The notes beneath the pieces are model-generated. The model had not been told where the DNA came from and made no database searches. It saw only the letters and a program-made list of their open reading frames with translations. 21,570 nt of DNA from Desulfobacteraceae bacterium (GTDB lineage: Bacteria > Desulfobacterota > Desulfobacteria > Desulfobacterales > SURF-15): contig QZKK01000109.1 in NCBI GenBank assembly GCA_003599475.1, positions 1 to 21,570 of the forward strand. Direction: 5' to 3'. The stretch's first letter is position 1. Every line of letters begins with the position of its first letter. A program made the position numbers and the translations under genes. This document shows positions 7,476 to 16,173 of this stretch, piece by piece.

Positions 7476-8635
7476 CGGTTTTTCTGCAGAACCAGCTCGC
7501 CCCTGCAGATTACGGTTTCAACCTCCTGGAATGCACGGACGTCTTCAAGCGGATTCCCTTTCAGCCCGATCATATCGGCGATTTTTCCGGTCTCCAGGGT
7601 TCCAACCTCCCCTTCGAGTCCACAGACCTTCGCACCCGTCCGGGTGCCGGCCATCAGGACGGCCTCCGCGGAAGCCCCCAGTTCCTTCAGATACCGCATC
7701 TCCTGGGCCAGCCCGCCGTGCCGGCCGTCCGTACCGATGCCGAACGGGACACCGCTTCCGATGACCGCAGCCAGCCGATCCGCCACCAGGTCCTTTTCCC
7801 CCCGGAATCCTTCATCCAAACCGGCCGGAAGGGTCACAATCCGATCCTCTGCAAAAAAAGGGCTCGGTGTCATGACAAGCAGGCTCTCCGATCCATTCAA
7901 TCGTTCGATCTGGGCATCCGATACGCAGTAAGCATGCTCGATGGAATCGATGCCCAGGTCTAAAGCCCAATCGAGCCCCGGCCCCCCGATGCAGTGGGCG
8001 GCCACCTTGACCCCTGCCCGATGGGCTTCCTCGACGGCAAGAGAGATCTCCGGTTTCGAGAGATAGCAGGGCAGCCCGCTTTTCCCCTTCAGGGTACCGG
8101 TAAGATAGAGCTTGATGAAGTCGGCCCCTGCTTTGAGGTTTTCCCGCACGGCCGATCGGATCGCTTCGGGTCCGTTAAAGGGGTATCCCACATAGCCGTG
8201 GCCGTGGCTTGCGCGGATTCCCCGGGTGGCCGCAAGCAGGCGAGGCCCGGGAAGTTTTCCTCTTTCTACGGCGTGCCTGCATGCGATATCGATAAATTCC
8301 TTGTCCCCGCAGCATCTGGAGGTGGTGACACCGGAGAAAAGATCGATTTGTAAGGTTTCCACCGCCCTCAGGGTAAGTTCCGGAACGCTGTCTGCCATGT
8401 GGTGAAGATGTTCCTTCAACCTCGTATCGAGGGAAAGGTGGTTATGGCAGTCGATCAGGCCGGGTAAGAGGGTTTGATCGCCGCAATCCACGATCTCCAC
8501 ACCCTTGACCGAAAAATCGACGCTTTTGCCGACGGAAACGATGCGATCCGCCTCGATGAGAACGGCGCCGTTTCGAATGGGGGGCCTCCCGGTGCAATCG
8601 ATTACCATTTTCCCGCGGATCAGCCGTCTGGCCAT
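7472..8635 (-). CDS. metal-dependent amidohydrolase (imidazolonepropionase/prolidase-like)
   Basis: A 387-residue amidohydrolase-superfamily (PF01979) enzyme with a TIM-barrel metal centre. Seen are HNH (His64, His66) after LLPGLIDC, Lys175 in FIKLYLTG as the likely carboxylated bridging lysine, His214 (VAAHCIGG), His234 (SIEHAY) and Asp303 (GTDGRHGG). The C-terminal part GTLETGKIADMIGLKGNP closes the beta-sandwich. This binuclear pattern is shared by Xaa-Pro dipeptidases and related hydrolases; the substrate cannot be told. The start at 8635 is chosen for its strong AGGAGGT (8647-8641) and because MARRLIRGKMVIDCTG aligns with the family N-terminus. A longer frame to 8875 would run through a dispersed repeat. 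Confidence 0.9.
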   Translation of the reverse strand: MARRLIRGKMVIDCTGRPPIRNGAVLIEADRIVSVGKSVDFSVKGVEIVDCGDQTLLPGLIDCHNHLSLDTRLKEHLHHMADSVPELTLRAVETLQIDLFSGVTTSRCCGDKEFIDIACRHAVERGKLPGPRLLAATRGIRASHGHGYVGYPFNGPEAIRSAVRENLKAGADFIKLYLTGTLKGKSGLPCYLSKPEISLAVEEAHRAGVKVAAHCIGGPGLDWALDLGIDSIEHAYCVSDAQIERLNGSESLLVMTPSPFFAEDRIVTLPAGLDEGFRGEKDLVADRLAAVIGSGVPFGIGTDGRHGGLAQEMRYLKELGASAEAVLMAGTRTGAKVCGLEGEVGTLETGKIADMIGLKGNPLEDVRAFQEVETVICRGELVLQKNR

Positions 8636-8901
8636 CAGACACCTCCTTGCTGTTTCGACGATGATTGAAACTCTAGATGATTCCATTCCCCGGTTTATGT
8701 CAAGCGAAAATCGAATGTGCGGCAATGACCAATGTATGGAATGCAGCGGCTTAGAAAGCCCTTGACACGATGGGGCAAAGATGATGCAAATTGGAATAGA
8801 GAATTCGCTTATATCGTCATTCCGGCGAAAGCCAGAATCCAGTGTTTTGGGCGAGTTCATCATGATTTGATTCATCTGCCAATCTCTTTAGGAGGATAAC
8901 A
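8636..8901. other. divergent intergenic region with repeat
   Basis: This region lies between the divergent amidohydrolase and HAD genes. A TTGACA reads leftward at 8703-8698 and another reads rightward at 8762-8767. Neither has a convincing -10 box at 16-18 bases, so promoters are only suggested. A short dispersed repeat lies at 8815-8843 and is listed separately. Confidence 0.35.
8815..8843. repeat. short dispersed intergenic repeat of the CGTCATTCC..GAATCCAG type
   Basis: The element is an imperfect palindrome: ATTCCGGC (8818-8825), loop GAAA, GCCAGAAT (8830-8837), with one mismatch. It matches the widespread intergenic repeat whose antisense translation reads DSGFRRND, a well-known cause of false N-terminal extensions; here it does the same to the amidohydrolase frame. 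One copy is seen in this window. Confidence 0.6.
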
Positions 8902-9603
8902 ATGTCCAAATTTTCCCAGGTAAAAGCGCTTACTTTCGATCTGTTCGGGACGGTACTGGATCTGGGCGGGAGCCTGACCCCCTTTATTGCCGAGTTCCTG
9001 AAATCGAAAGGATCGGACGTATCGGCAGAGAGTTTCTGGGAAAGGTGGCGGTACCGGCAGCGCATCGAGCAGTACCAGGATACGCTGATGATGCTGGGAC
9101 ACAGCGGGTATCTGGAGACCGCCCGCCGCGGGTTTGTATGGACCCTGCGGTACAACGGCATCGATGCCTCCCCGGCGGAGATAAAGGAGTTTATGAAAGC
9201 CTGGCAGGCGCTTTCCCCCTTTCCCGAGGTAATCGATGGACTCAAACGGCTGAAGACACGCTACAAGCTGGTGGCGCTGTCAAACGGCGAGCCGCACTTT
9301 CTGGACCACCTGGCCAAAAACCGCATCCGATGGAACTTCGATTCCATCCTCTCGGTCGAGACCGTGGGTGCATTCAAGCCGCATCCCGGCGTTTACCGGG
9401 GAGCGGCTTTCCGGCTCGGGCTGGAGGTGGGGGAATGCATGATGGTATCTTCCAACTCCTTCGATGTGGTCGGCGCCCGTGCGTGCGGGTTCCGGGGGGC
9501 CTTCGTCGACCGCTACGGATACCCCTACGAGGACATCTCCCCGCGGCTTCACCCGGATGTGACCGTAAAAGATTTCATCGAACTTTCCGATGCCATCGTC
9601 TGA
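8902..9603 (+). CDS. HAD hydrolase, haloacid dehalogenase type II-like
   Basis: A 233-residue cytosolic HAD-superfamily subfamily IA hydrolase. Motif I is FDLFGTVLD with nucleophile Asp13. Motif II is LSNG with Ser127. Lys159 lies in AFKPHP, and VSSNSFDVVGA (182-192) resembles the SSNAWD segment of L-2-haloacid dehalogenases, with Asn185 and Asp188. The length suits that group. Dehalogenase activity is plausible, but many homologues are phosphatases, so the substrate stays open. AGGAGG (8890-8895) fixes the start. The gene stands alone, divergent from the amidohydrolase and convergent with the histidine kinase 50 bases away. Confidence 0.87.
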   Translation: MSKFSQVKALTFDLFGTVLDLGGSLTPFIAEFLKSKGSDVSAESFWERWRYRQRIEQYQDTLMMLGHSGYLETARRGFVWTLRYNGIDASPAEIKEFMKAWQALSPFPEVIDGLKRLKTRYKLVALSNGEPHFLDHLAKNRIRWNFDSILSVETVGAFKPHPGVYRGAAFRLGLEVGECMMVSSNSFDVVGARACGFRGAFVDRYGYPYEDISPRLHPDVTVKDFIELSDAIV

Positions 9604-9653
9604 ACAGGCGGCAAGGATGCCAGACTCCTGCAGAATGCAAACCCAGGGCTGGA

Positions 9654-12600
9654 CTATCGACAGGCCTTGGTATTGTCTTTCAGTATGCGTCTGAGTTCAT
9701 CCCTTAAGTTCTTCAACGTATAAGGCTTCTGGATAAAGCCGGCGAAGTCTTTCCCGGAGACCCGAGAGGAAACATCCTGTTCGGTGTAGCCGCTGGATAG
9801 GATCACTGGCACATCCGGGCTGTGCCGTTGCATCTCGCGAAATGTCTCGGCGCCGTCCATTTGCGGCATGGTCATATCGAGAAGAACCAGCGCAATCTCC
9901 CTGTTCTTTTTACGGTAAATATCCAGCGCTTCCAGCCCGTCGGAGGCCGTCAAAACCGAAAACCCCAGGGATTCCAATAGCTGCCTGCTTACTTGCCGTA
10001 TGATCGCCTCATCATCCACGAGGAGAATCGTGCCGCTGCCGCGCCAGTCGAACCTGTCGGACTCCTCTTTCATCCCCCCCGGCTCCGGCCGTATTGGAAG
10101 GGCCGGAAACAGAACCTTGAATCGGGTACCCTCGCCGGGCTCACTGGCAATCTTGATCGCTCCCTTGTGCATTCTTACGATGCCAAGAACGGCGGATATG
10201 CCGAGCCCGCGGCCGGTAAACTTGGTGGTAAAGAAGGGCTCAAAAATCCTTTGCACTGTTTGCTTATCCATCCCGCACCCCGTATCGGCAATCTCAAGAT
10301 AAACAAATGAACCGGATGGCAGGCCGTTTTCCAGGCAGTCCTGCGTCATGGAGCCGGTTTCGCACTCTTCCACTCCGGTGGAAACGGTAATGACGCCGCT
10401 CTTCTCCCCGACGGCCTCGGATGCGTTGATGATCAGGTTCATGACGACCTGCCGGATCTGACCGGCATCGGCATCGATTGCCGGTAGTTTCCGATGCAGG
10501 TTCAGCTTCAAAGCGGCCTTTTTGCTGATGGAGGTCTTCAGCAGATGCACCATCTCCTCTACGAGTACATTGAGGTCTATGCTTTCCACCAAAAATCGCC
10601 CCCTGCCGGCATAGGCGAGCATCTGGCGGCAGAGGTCTGCGGCGCGCTGCGAAATATTCTTGATCTGCTGGAGGTTTTCCCGAACAGGCGAAACGGGCGA
10701 GAGCTTGATCAGGGCCATGTCGGCATGGCCGAGGAGGCCCATCAGGAGGTTATTGAAATCGTGCGCGATCCCTCCGGCAAGCACACCCAGGCTCTCGAGC
10801 TTCTGTGTCTGCTGGAGGTTTCGTTCCATCGCAAGCCGCTGCTCCTCGGCCTGCTTGCGCTCCTTGATGTCACGGAAGGACCACACCCGGCCGATAACCG
10901 CACCTTCCTGCATAAGGGGTGCGGAATAACGCTCGAACACACGGCCGTCTTTGAAAAAGAGTGTATCCATGTCTAAAGATGCGGTGTTGTTCAATGACCG
11001 GATCTTTTGGATGAACGGTTCCGGATCGATCACCTGGCCCATGGAATGATTCAGCATCGCATGGTCATCACCGGCATCTACGATGGATTGCGGCATTTTC
11101 CAGAGCTCGACAAATCTTCGATTCGCTTTGATGACCTTGCCTCTATTGTCGACGGCCAGGATCCCATCGGCGGTGGCTTCGAGGATCACCTGCAATTGGA
11201 CTTCTTTTCGGCGCAGCGCCTCTTCAGCCCTCCTCCGTTCGGTGATGTCTTCTCCTGAGCTGAAGACCCCTTTGATCGAACGGTCCGGGCCGTGCATCAG
11301 AGAGTTATGCCACGCGATGATCCTTTCTTCCCCGCTCTTTGTAAGAACAGGCTTTTCGTTGTATTCGACAAGGTGCGACTTTCCTTGTATCACGTCATCG
11401 AATACGCTTTTGGCCTTCCCTCCGATCTTCTCCGGAAGAAAGCATTCGAACCATTGCCTGCCGATGATATCCCCTGATTCGTATTCCAGCACTCTGCAGC
11501 CCTTGTTGTTGATGGCGGCAACATTTCCTTCCAGGTCGAGGGCGAGGAGCATGGCGCCCGCGATGTCGAAATACATCTGGGCCCTCTCCTTTTGCTCCCG
11601 GAAAAGGGCCATCGAAACGGTGGTCTTCTCCAGGTTGTCCGCCATCGTATTGAAGGAATGCTCAAGCATCTCCAGCTCGCCTCCTCCGCCCGGTTCAACC
11701 CTCGCGCTGAAATCGCCGCCTGCGATCACACGGCTCGCTCTTGCAAGCGCCGAAACAGGGGCGGCAAGCCGTCTTGCCACAAAGAAGGAGACAAGCACCG
11801 AAAAGCCTGCCGTGAGGAGAATGACTGCGGCCGTCGAATAGATGATGGGGCCTGATGCCGAGGCAACCATGTCCGGCGGCACGCTGCAGGCAAGGACCAG
11901 AAAATCTTCAGGCTGCGGACCAAGTTTTACGCTTCTGGAAAGGATAATGTGATCTTCCGGCGGTTCCTTGCCGCCGTTTACATAAGGCAGCGGATTGGGA
12001 GAGCGATCCGTATCCAATGGATGGTAGAGGATATTTCCCTTCTGGTCAAAGATCCATGTGATCACCTTCCCGAACATCTTGAAAGCGGAGACTTGTTCAA
12101 GATAATCCGAGAGGCTGCAACTGATGATGACAGCGCCTCCGAACCCGCCGATATCCGGGTCCATCTTTCCGATGCCGGCGAGAAACACCGCTTCCTTCCG
12201 ACTGTCCTTGAAAGGGGGGCTGAAGAGAATGGTCTGGGGCGGCTCGTTTTTCAGCTTCCCGAACATCTCGGCAATCCGAAGATAGTGATCGTCACCTTTT
12301 GCCCGCTGATCGATCGAAACAGATCCCTTGATCCTTTTCCCTTTGCGCGCTCCGATCCGCTGTATGCCTTCATCATCGATGAACCGTATGGAATGATACC
12401 GTCTGTTTGCATCCAGAAGCCTCACTAGCTCCTGCTCCGTATCGGCTTGGGGCAGGTGCCGCGACTCTTTGGGCAATGCGATGAATTGCCTGAGGCTGCT
12501 CATCGCCTCGAGGGAGGCGAGATCGGAGCGGATACGGGTCGTGTAAACCTGATCGAAATACTCCGTCGAGGCCCTCAGATCCCCCTTGATCCGGTCTATG

Positions 12601-12719
12601 ACCTGCGCTTTCGCGGCGGTCACCGCCGATCGATAGTTCGCGGCTCCTGACAAAAGAGCACCCAGTAGACTGATGCCCGCAAGGACAAGCAGGGTCTTCT
12701 GAAAGAATGACAGGTTCAT
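9654..12719 (-). CDS. membrane hybrid histidine kinase (Cache-like, HAMP, two PAS, kinase, receiver)
   Basis: A 1021-residue inner-membrane sensor. A membrane segment at about 8-27 and another at about 291-315 flank a periplasmic Cache-like domain. HAMP follows (about 316-368), then two PAS domains (about 375-495 and 505-620), then the HisKA/HATPase core with phospho-acceptor His653 (GGIAHDFNN), N-box Asn765, DTGCGM (812-817), RIFEPFF and GRGLGI (836-841). A C-terminal receiver domain has Asp948 and Lys998. It ends without a phosphotransfer or output domain. It lies 21 bases after the binding-protein gene in the same direction, so they form an operon. The start lacks a good ribosome-binding site, suggesting translational dependence on the upstream gene. 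Confidence 0.93.
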   Translation of the reverse strand: MNLSFFQKTLLVLAGISLLGALLSGAANYRSAVTAAKAQVIDRIKGDLRASTEYFDQVYTTRIRSDLASLEAMSSLRQFIALPKESRHLPQADTEQELVRLLDANRRYHSIRFIDDEGIQRIGARKGKRIKGSVSIDQRAKGDDHYLRIAEMFGKLKNEPPQTILFSPPFKDSRKEAVFLAGIGKMDPDIGGFGGAVIISCSLSDYLEQVSAFKMFGKVITWIFDQKGNILYHPLDTDRSPNPLPYVNGGKEPPEDHIILSRSVKLGPQPEDFLVLACSVPPDMVASASGPIIYSTAAVILLTAGFSVLVSFFVARRLAAPVSALARASRVIAGGDFSARVEPGGGGELEMLEHSFNTMADNLEKTTVSMALFREQKERAQMYFDIAGAMLLALDLEGNVAAINNKGCRVLEYESGDIIGRQWFECFLPEKIGGKAKSVFDDVIQGKSHLVEYNEKPVLTKSGEERIIAWHNSLMHGPDRSIKGVFSSGEDITERRRAEEALRRKEVQLQVILEATADGILAVDNRGKVIKANRRFVELWKMPQSIVDAGDDHAMLNHSMGQVIDPEPFIQKIRSLNNTASLDMDTLFFKDGRVFERYSAPLMQEGAVIGRVWSFRDIKERKQAEEQRLAMERNLQQTQKLESLGVLAGGIAHDFNNLLMGLLGHADMALIKLSPVSPVRENLQQIKNISQRAADLCRQMLAYAGRGRFLVESIDLNVLVEEMVHLLKTSISKKAALKLNLHRKLPAIDADAGQIRQVVMNLIINASEAVGEKSGVITVSTGVEECETGSMTQDCLENGLPSGSFVYLEIADTGCGMDKQTVQRIFEPFFTTKFTGRGLGISAVLGIVRMHKGAIKIASEPGEGTRFKVLFPALPIRPEPGGMKEESDRFDWRGSGTILLVDDEAIIRQVSRQLLESLGFSVLTASDGLEALDIYRKKNREIALVLLDMTMPQMDGAETFREMQRHSPDVPVILSSGYTEQDVSSRVSGKDFAGFIQKPYTLKNLRDELRRILKDNTKACR

Positions 12720-12740
12720 CTCAATGGTTCAGGGTTCAAG

Positions 12741-13874
12741 TTATTTTAGATTTCCTCCCTGCATCCCGACATGGAGTGCCTGGGCTTTATCGATGAACTC
12801 CTCGATGACTGAACTTCCTTTGATCGCATCTTCCAGTCCAAGCATGCCGGCCCTTTCCCTGTTTACGATGAACGCCCCCCGTTCCGGCGCATAGGAAGGC
12901 ATCTCCGCCGGATTCATTCCTTTCTCAAGGATGTCATGGGCCATCCGGACCGCTTCATACCCCTGTTTGAAGCCGGAATCATCCACGGCGGCCAAGAGCC
13001 CCTCCTCGACGAATTGCCTTTCATGGCTCACTTCGGGTTTTTTGATCTTACGAAGATACCATGCCCCCACTTCAAGCTGGTCGATTGTTCTATCCTGTGC
13101 GTCTTTAAGCGTATTGTGGTTCGATATAAAAAATGCATCGGCTTTGCTCTCGAGTTCGAGCGCTTTCGCCCGCCATTCGAGAAGGGAGTTTGTTCTTACG
13201 ATCTCGACGAGCGCAAGGGGCAGCTTGCCGCCTGCGGCGAGGGCCTTGAGCTCCTTTGCCTTGGCCCTTCCGGTCTCCGAATCGTCTGAAAGTACGGCAA
13301 ACGTCATAACGGAGGGAAGGAGTCTCTTGAGATGGATGAGACATTCCCTCATGTAGCCGGCCTGATATATGCCCGTGACATTGTGCCCCGGCTTTTGAAT
13401 GGAATCGAGCAGGCCGTATTTGAGAGGCAGGCCGTTGATGCCCCAGAACACAACCGGAATCGAGGTATCGATATACTGGTTGCCGACGTAGTTGGCTGCA
13501 TTATCGTCTCCGAGCAGGAGGATGTCGGGCTGAAACAGCTCGATCTCCTCCGTGATTGCCTTCACAGCCTCGGCAATATGCTTCAGGCTGTCTTTGCGCT
13601 TCGTATCCATCCAAAGCTTTCTGATAACCGCACGCGAGCTCTCGACATAGTCGTTCCGGGTGTATTCATCTCCCTGTTTTCTGCTGTCAAGATACCCGAA
13701 GGCCAGGAGGGCTTCGATCACGCCTTTGTTCGTATCCTGGGACCAGAGGTATTCGCGATGATAGCTGCTTGCAACAACGATGCGCCTCTTTTCCGTCGGG
13801 GACGAAGATGCCTCTTGTCCAAGCAAGAGGAATCCGCACAAAGCCGGCAGAAAAAGCGTGATGCGTTTTTTCAT
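12741..13874 (-). CDS. periplasmic substrate-binding protein (ABC_sub_bind-like)
   Basis: A 377-residue exported protein. MKKRITLFLPALCGFLLLG is a typical Sec signal, with cleavage likely near residue 25. The mature part reads as a two-lobed periplasmic binding fold: RIVVASSYHREYLWSQ, FQPDILLLGDDNAANYV, IPVVFWGINGLP and a GYEAVRMAHDILEKG segment near residue 305, as in the family of ABC-type uncharacterised binding proteins (PF04392-like). The start at 13874 is chosen for the signal peptide and the GGGAAGG upstream; an ATG at 14147 would add 91 unconserved residues. No permease or ATPase gene is nearby. The downstream kinase suggests it presents a ligand to the kinase's periplasmic domain. 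The ligand is unknown. Confidence 0.82.
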   Translation of the reverse strand: MKKRITLFLPALCGFLLLGQEASSSPTEKRRIVVASSYHREYLWSQDTNKGVIEALLAFGYLDSRKQGDEYTRNDYVESSRAVIRKLWMDTKRKDSLKHIAEAVKAITEEIELFQPDILLLGDDNAANYVGNQYIDTSIPVVFWGINGLPLKYGLLDSIQKPGHNVTGIYQAGYMRECLIHLKRLLPSVMTFAVLSDDSETGRAKAKELKALAAGGKLPLALVEIVRTNSLLEWRAKALELESKADAFFISNHNTLKDAQDRTIDQLEVGAWYLRKIKKPEVSHERQFVEEGLLAAVDDSGFKQGYEAVRMAHDILEKGMNPAEMPSYAPERGAFIVNRERAGMLGLEDAIKGSSVIEEFIDKAQALHVGMQGGNLK

Positions 13875-14231
13875 GAGCCTTCCCTTTTGATCGTCTATAA
13901 ACGACTGGGAAATGACTTGCGATTCGATTCTCCAACAGATGTCTTCGCCCGAAGGCTTTCCGGCTTTGGAGCCGGATACCGATTCGGCAGCTACAGTCAA
14001 AATCATGACGAAACCGGCAAATCGATGCCTCAAATCCTCCCCATCCGCTCCACTGGCTTGACCTCTTTTCGCCCATGGTTGCGGTTTCTTTTTCCCCCGT
14101 GAGCAGGATACAAAAAACATGCCATGCCCGTCTACCGGAAGCGGCAAACGCTTTGGGATATCCGGTTTATCATTGAAGGAAAAAGTGGTAGTTTGAGCCT
14201 CTACCGATGCAATTCAAAAATGGGAGGCATT
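13875..14231. other. divergent intergenic region, binding protein / 5'-nucleotidase
   Basis: This 357-base region separates the two exported-protein genes. It holds no convincing coding sequence on either strand. At 13960-13975 CCGGCT and AGCCGG form a perfect 6-bp stem with a 4-base loop, and a second small GCC/GGC stem lies at 13947-13956. Both would fall in the 5' leader of the binding-protein mRNA. Only weak promoter-like sequence is seen, for example TTGACT-16-TATCCG reading leftward just above the hairpin. Confidence 0.4.
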
Positions 14232-15767
14232 ATGAAGTCGAGCCGGTTTCGTACCGTTCTCCTTTTCGCAACCGCCTTTTTGTTTGCCTGCACGGCTTCC
14301 GCGCATGCGGCTGCCAAGGAATCCATTCCGGTGACGGTGCTGTTCCTAAACGACGTGCACGGATACCTGGAGCCGTTTCAGGTCACCGCAAAGGAAGCAA
14401 AGACCGAAGTGGGAGGCATGGCAAGAATCGCCGCCCGGATCCGGGACATCGAGAAGCAGAACCGGGAAAACGGCATCCGGACGTTCGTGCTGATCGCCGG
14501 AGACATCCTCCAGGGAACTCCGATGTCGACCGTCTTCAAGGGTGCGGCAGACATCGACGTTTACAATGCCATGGGGGTGGATGCCCTCACCCTGGGGAAC
14601 CATGAGTTCGATTTCGGTGCAGACAATCTCAAGGCACTCATGGACTCGGCCCGGTTTCCGTTTTTGAGCGCAAACCTCTGGTGGAAGAAAAGCGGTGCGC
14701 TCATCGGGCGCCCGAGCATCTCCTTTCCAATATCCGAAGGTATTTTTCTCCATATCATCGGTATCACAACACCGCGTCTGATCTATGAAACCCATCCGGA
14801 CAATATTGCAGATGTGCGGGTGGAAGATCCGGTCTCGACGGCAGAAACGGCCCATGCCGCTCTCGACGGGAAAGGCCCGGTGCTTGTCCTGTCCCACAGC
14901 CGGATCGAAACGGATCGGGCGGTCGCGCGGGCTCTTCCCGGTGTCGCAGCGATCATCGGAGGCCATGAGCATCTGCTTTTATCGCCGCCGCTTGTGGAGG
15001 GAACCGTTTTGATATTCCAGGCATCCGAGAAAGGACGCTACCTGGGGCGTATCGATCTTGAGGTCGATTCCACGACCGGTGCCGCACGAGTGAAATCCGC
15101 CGAGTACATCCCGATTCATGAGGAGATGCCGGCCGATCAAGAGATTGCCGCAATTGTTTTCAAGCACCGGGCCCAATTGACGGATGCTTTTAAAGCGGTT
15201 ATCGGCCTCACCCGTGTGCCGCTGCAGGCCGAACGAAAACAGATCCGCAGCGGGGAGACCAATTTCGGGGATTTTGTCGCCGACGCAATCCGCCTGGCAA
15301 GCCAAGCCGACATCGCTCTCCTCAACAGCGGCGCGATCCGTGCAAGCCTGGATGCGGGCGAAATCTCTTTGGAGGACCTGTTCCGGGCGTTTCCGTTTGA
15401 TAACGAGATCGTTCTGGTCGATCTGACGGGACAGGAAGTGGCGGCGATGCTGGAGCGATCGGTCAGCGGCGGTCCCGGAGACGATGACGGCGGGTTTCTG
15501 CAGGTGTCGGGGATCCGTTTCGATATCCGGGGAAAGTCGGTGAAGCAGGTGACCCTGGACCGGGAGCGACAGTTGCTCGATCCGGATGCGGCATACCGGG
15601 TGGCCGTCACCGATTTTCTCCATGCCGGCGGCGACGGTTACGGAATGCTCAAAGGAAAGCCGGGCTTAAAAACCGGCGTGCCCCTGCGCGAGTTGATGGT
15701 TGAAACCATCCGCAAAAAAAAGGAAATTTCCCCGGCGGAAGACGGACGCATCCGCCGGCTGCCGTGA
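14232..15767 (+). CDS. exported 5'-nucleotidase/UshA-type metallophosphoesterase
   Basis: A 511-residue secreted phosphoesterase that would release nucleosides or phosphate from nucleotides in the periplasm. Residues 1-28 form a signal peptide; Cys20 (FAC) gives a weak lipobox, so a lipoprotein is possible. The metallophosphatase domain shows FLNDVHG (Asp41, His43), AGDILQGTP (Asp91), GNHEFDFG (Asn123, His124), SHSRIE (His222) and GGHEH (244-248). The 5'-nucleotidase C-terminal domain shows GETNFGDFVADAIR, NSGAIRA, PFDNEIVLVDLTG and DFLHAGGDGY. GGGAGG (14222-14227) and the signal peptide support the ATG at 14232; an ATG at 14220 is an alternative. The gene is monocistronic and divergent from the binding-protein operon. 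Confidence 0.93.
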   Translation: MKSSRFRTVLLFATAFLFACTASAHAAAKESIPVTVLFLNDVHGYLEPFQVTAKEAKTEVGGMARIAARIRDIEKQNRENGIRTFVLIAGDILQGTPMSTVFKGAADIDVYNAMGVDALTLGNHEFDFGADNLKALMDSARFPFLSANLWWKKSGALIGRPSISFPISEGIFLHIIGITTPRLIYETHPDNIADVRVEDPVSTAETAHAALDGKGPVLVLSHSRIETDRAVARALPGVAAIIGGHEHLLLSPPLVEGTVLIFQASEKGRYLGRIDLEVDSTTGAARVKSAEYIPIHEEMPADQEIAAIVFKHRAQLTDAFKAVIGLTRVPLQAERKQIRSGETNFGDFVADAIRLASQADIALLNSGAIRASLDAGEISLEDLFRAFPFDNEIVLVDLTGQEVAAMLERSVSGGPGDDDGGFLQVSGIRFDIRGKSVKQVTLDRERQLLDPDAAYRVAVTDFLHAGGDGYGMLKGKPGLKTGVPLRELMVETIRKKKEISPAEDGRIRRLP

Positions 15768-15881
15768 ATGCCAGGCTCGATTCTCGATAGGATCGATTCC
15801 GGAACACCTGCCCCGAGGCATCGGTACTTTCAGTTGACCCTACCGCAGAGGCTGCCAAAAGACGGCGCATTAATGAATCGG

Positions 15882-15910
15882 TTGACACGGATTCCCCGTA
15901 TGTATATACT
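15882..15910 (+). promoter_or_regulatory. sigma-70 promoter of vapBC
   Basis: TTGACA (15882-15887), a 17-base spacer, and TATACT (15905-15910; 5 of 6) form a near-ideal promoter. Transcription would start near 15917, about 30 bases before the vapB ATG. Confidence 0.85.
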
Positions 15911-15923
15911 CAACGTGTATACA
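15901..15923. promoter_or_regulatory. palindromic operator over the vapBC promoter
   Basis: TGTATATAC (15901-15909) and GTGTATACA (15915-15923) form an inverted repeat with eight of nine bases paired and a five-base centre. It covers the -10 box and predicted start site. VapBC pairs are typically autorepressed by the antitoxin-toxin complex, and this is where such a complex would bind. Confidence 0.7.
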
Positions 15924-15945
15924 ATCGGGATCGGAGGTGAGGAAA

Positions 15946-16173
15946 ATGTCGATCGCAAGAGTCTTTCGATCCGGAAACTCTCAAGCAGTCCGGCTGCCCA
16001 AGGAGTTTCAGGTGGACGCAAAGGAAGTTGAAATATTCAGGCGAGGCGATGAAATCGTCCTGCGCCCCAGATCGAAGAGCTGGGAGAGCTATTTCAAACA
16101 CGGCAGGCGGTTTACCGATGACTTTCCGGACAGGATCGAAGACCGCCTCCCGGAGGAAAGAGGGGGGATATGA
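15946..16173 (+). CDS. vapB: VapB-type antitoxin (AbrB/SpoVT fold)
   Basis: A 75-residue antitoxin. Residues 1-45 form the swapped-hairpin AbrB DNA-binding fold with the hallmark RVFRSGNSQAVRLPKEF; the polar C-terminus (from about 48: SWESYFKHGRRF) would wrap and inhibit the toxin. The ATG at 15946 is preferred because GGAGGTGA (15933-15940) lies just upstream; a GTG at 15937 falls inside that site. Its stop overlaps the vapC start as ATGA, the usual coupled arrangement. The promoter and palindrome directly upstream support autoregulation. Confidence 0.9.
   Translation: MSIARVFRSGNSQAVRLPKEFQVDAKEVEIFRRGDEIVLRPRSKSWESYFKHGRRFTDDFPDRIEDRLPEERGGI

Noticed and set aside
9045..9707. 220-residue plus-strand frame inside the HAD gene
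   Set aside because: It is out of frame with a clearly conserved HAD protein and shows no motifs.
11083..11841. 252-residue plus-strand frame opposite the membrane kinase
   Set aside because: It is antisense to PAS and HAMP coding sequence and is Ser/Arg-rich without domains.
13332..14102. 256-residue plus-strand frame opposite the binding-protein gene
   Set aside because: It is mostly antisense to a gene with a signal peptide and ribosome-binding site; the free part is not conserved-looking.
13875..14231. Cyclic di-GMP (GEMM-type) riboswitch in the divergent region
   Set aside because: The conserved GACGCAAAG and GCAAAC segments of that class are absent on both strands.
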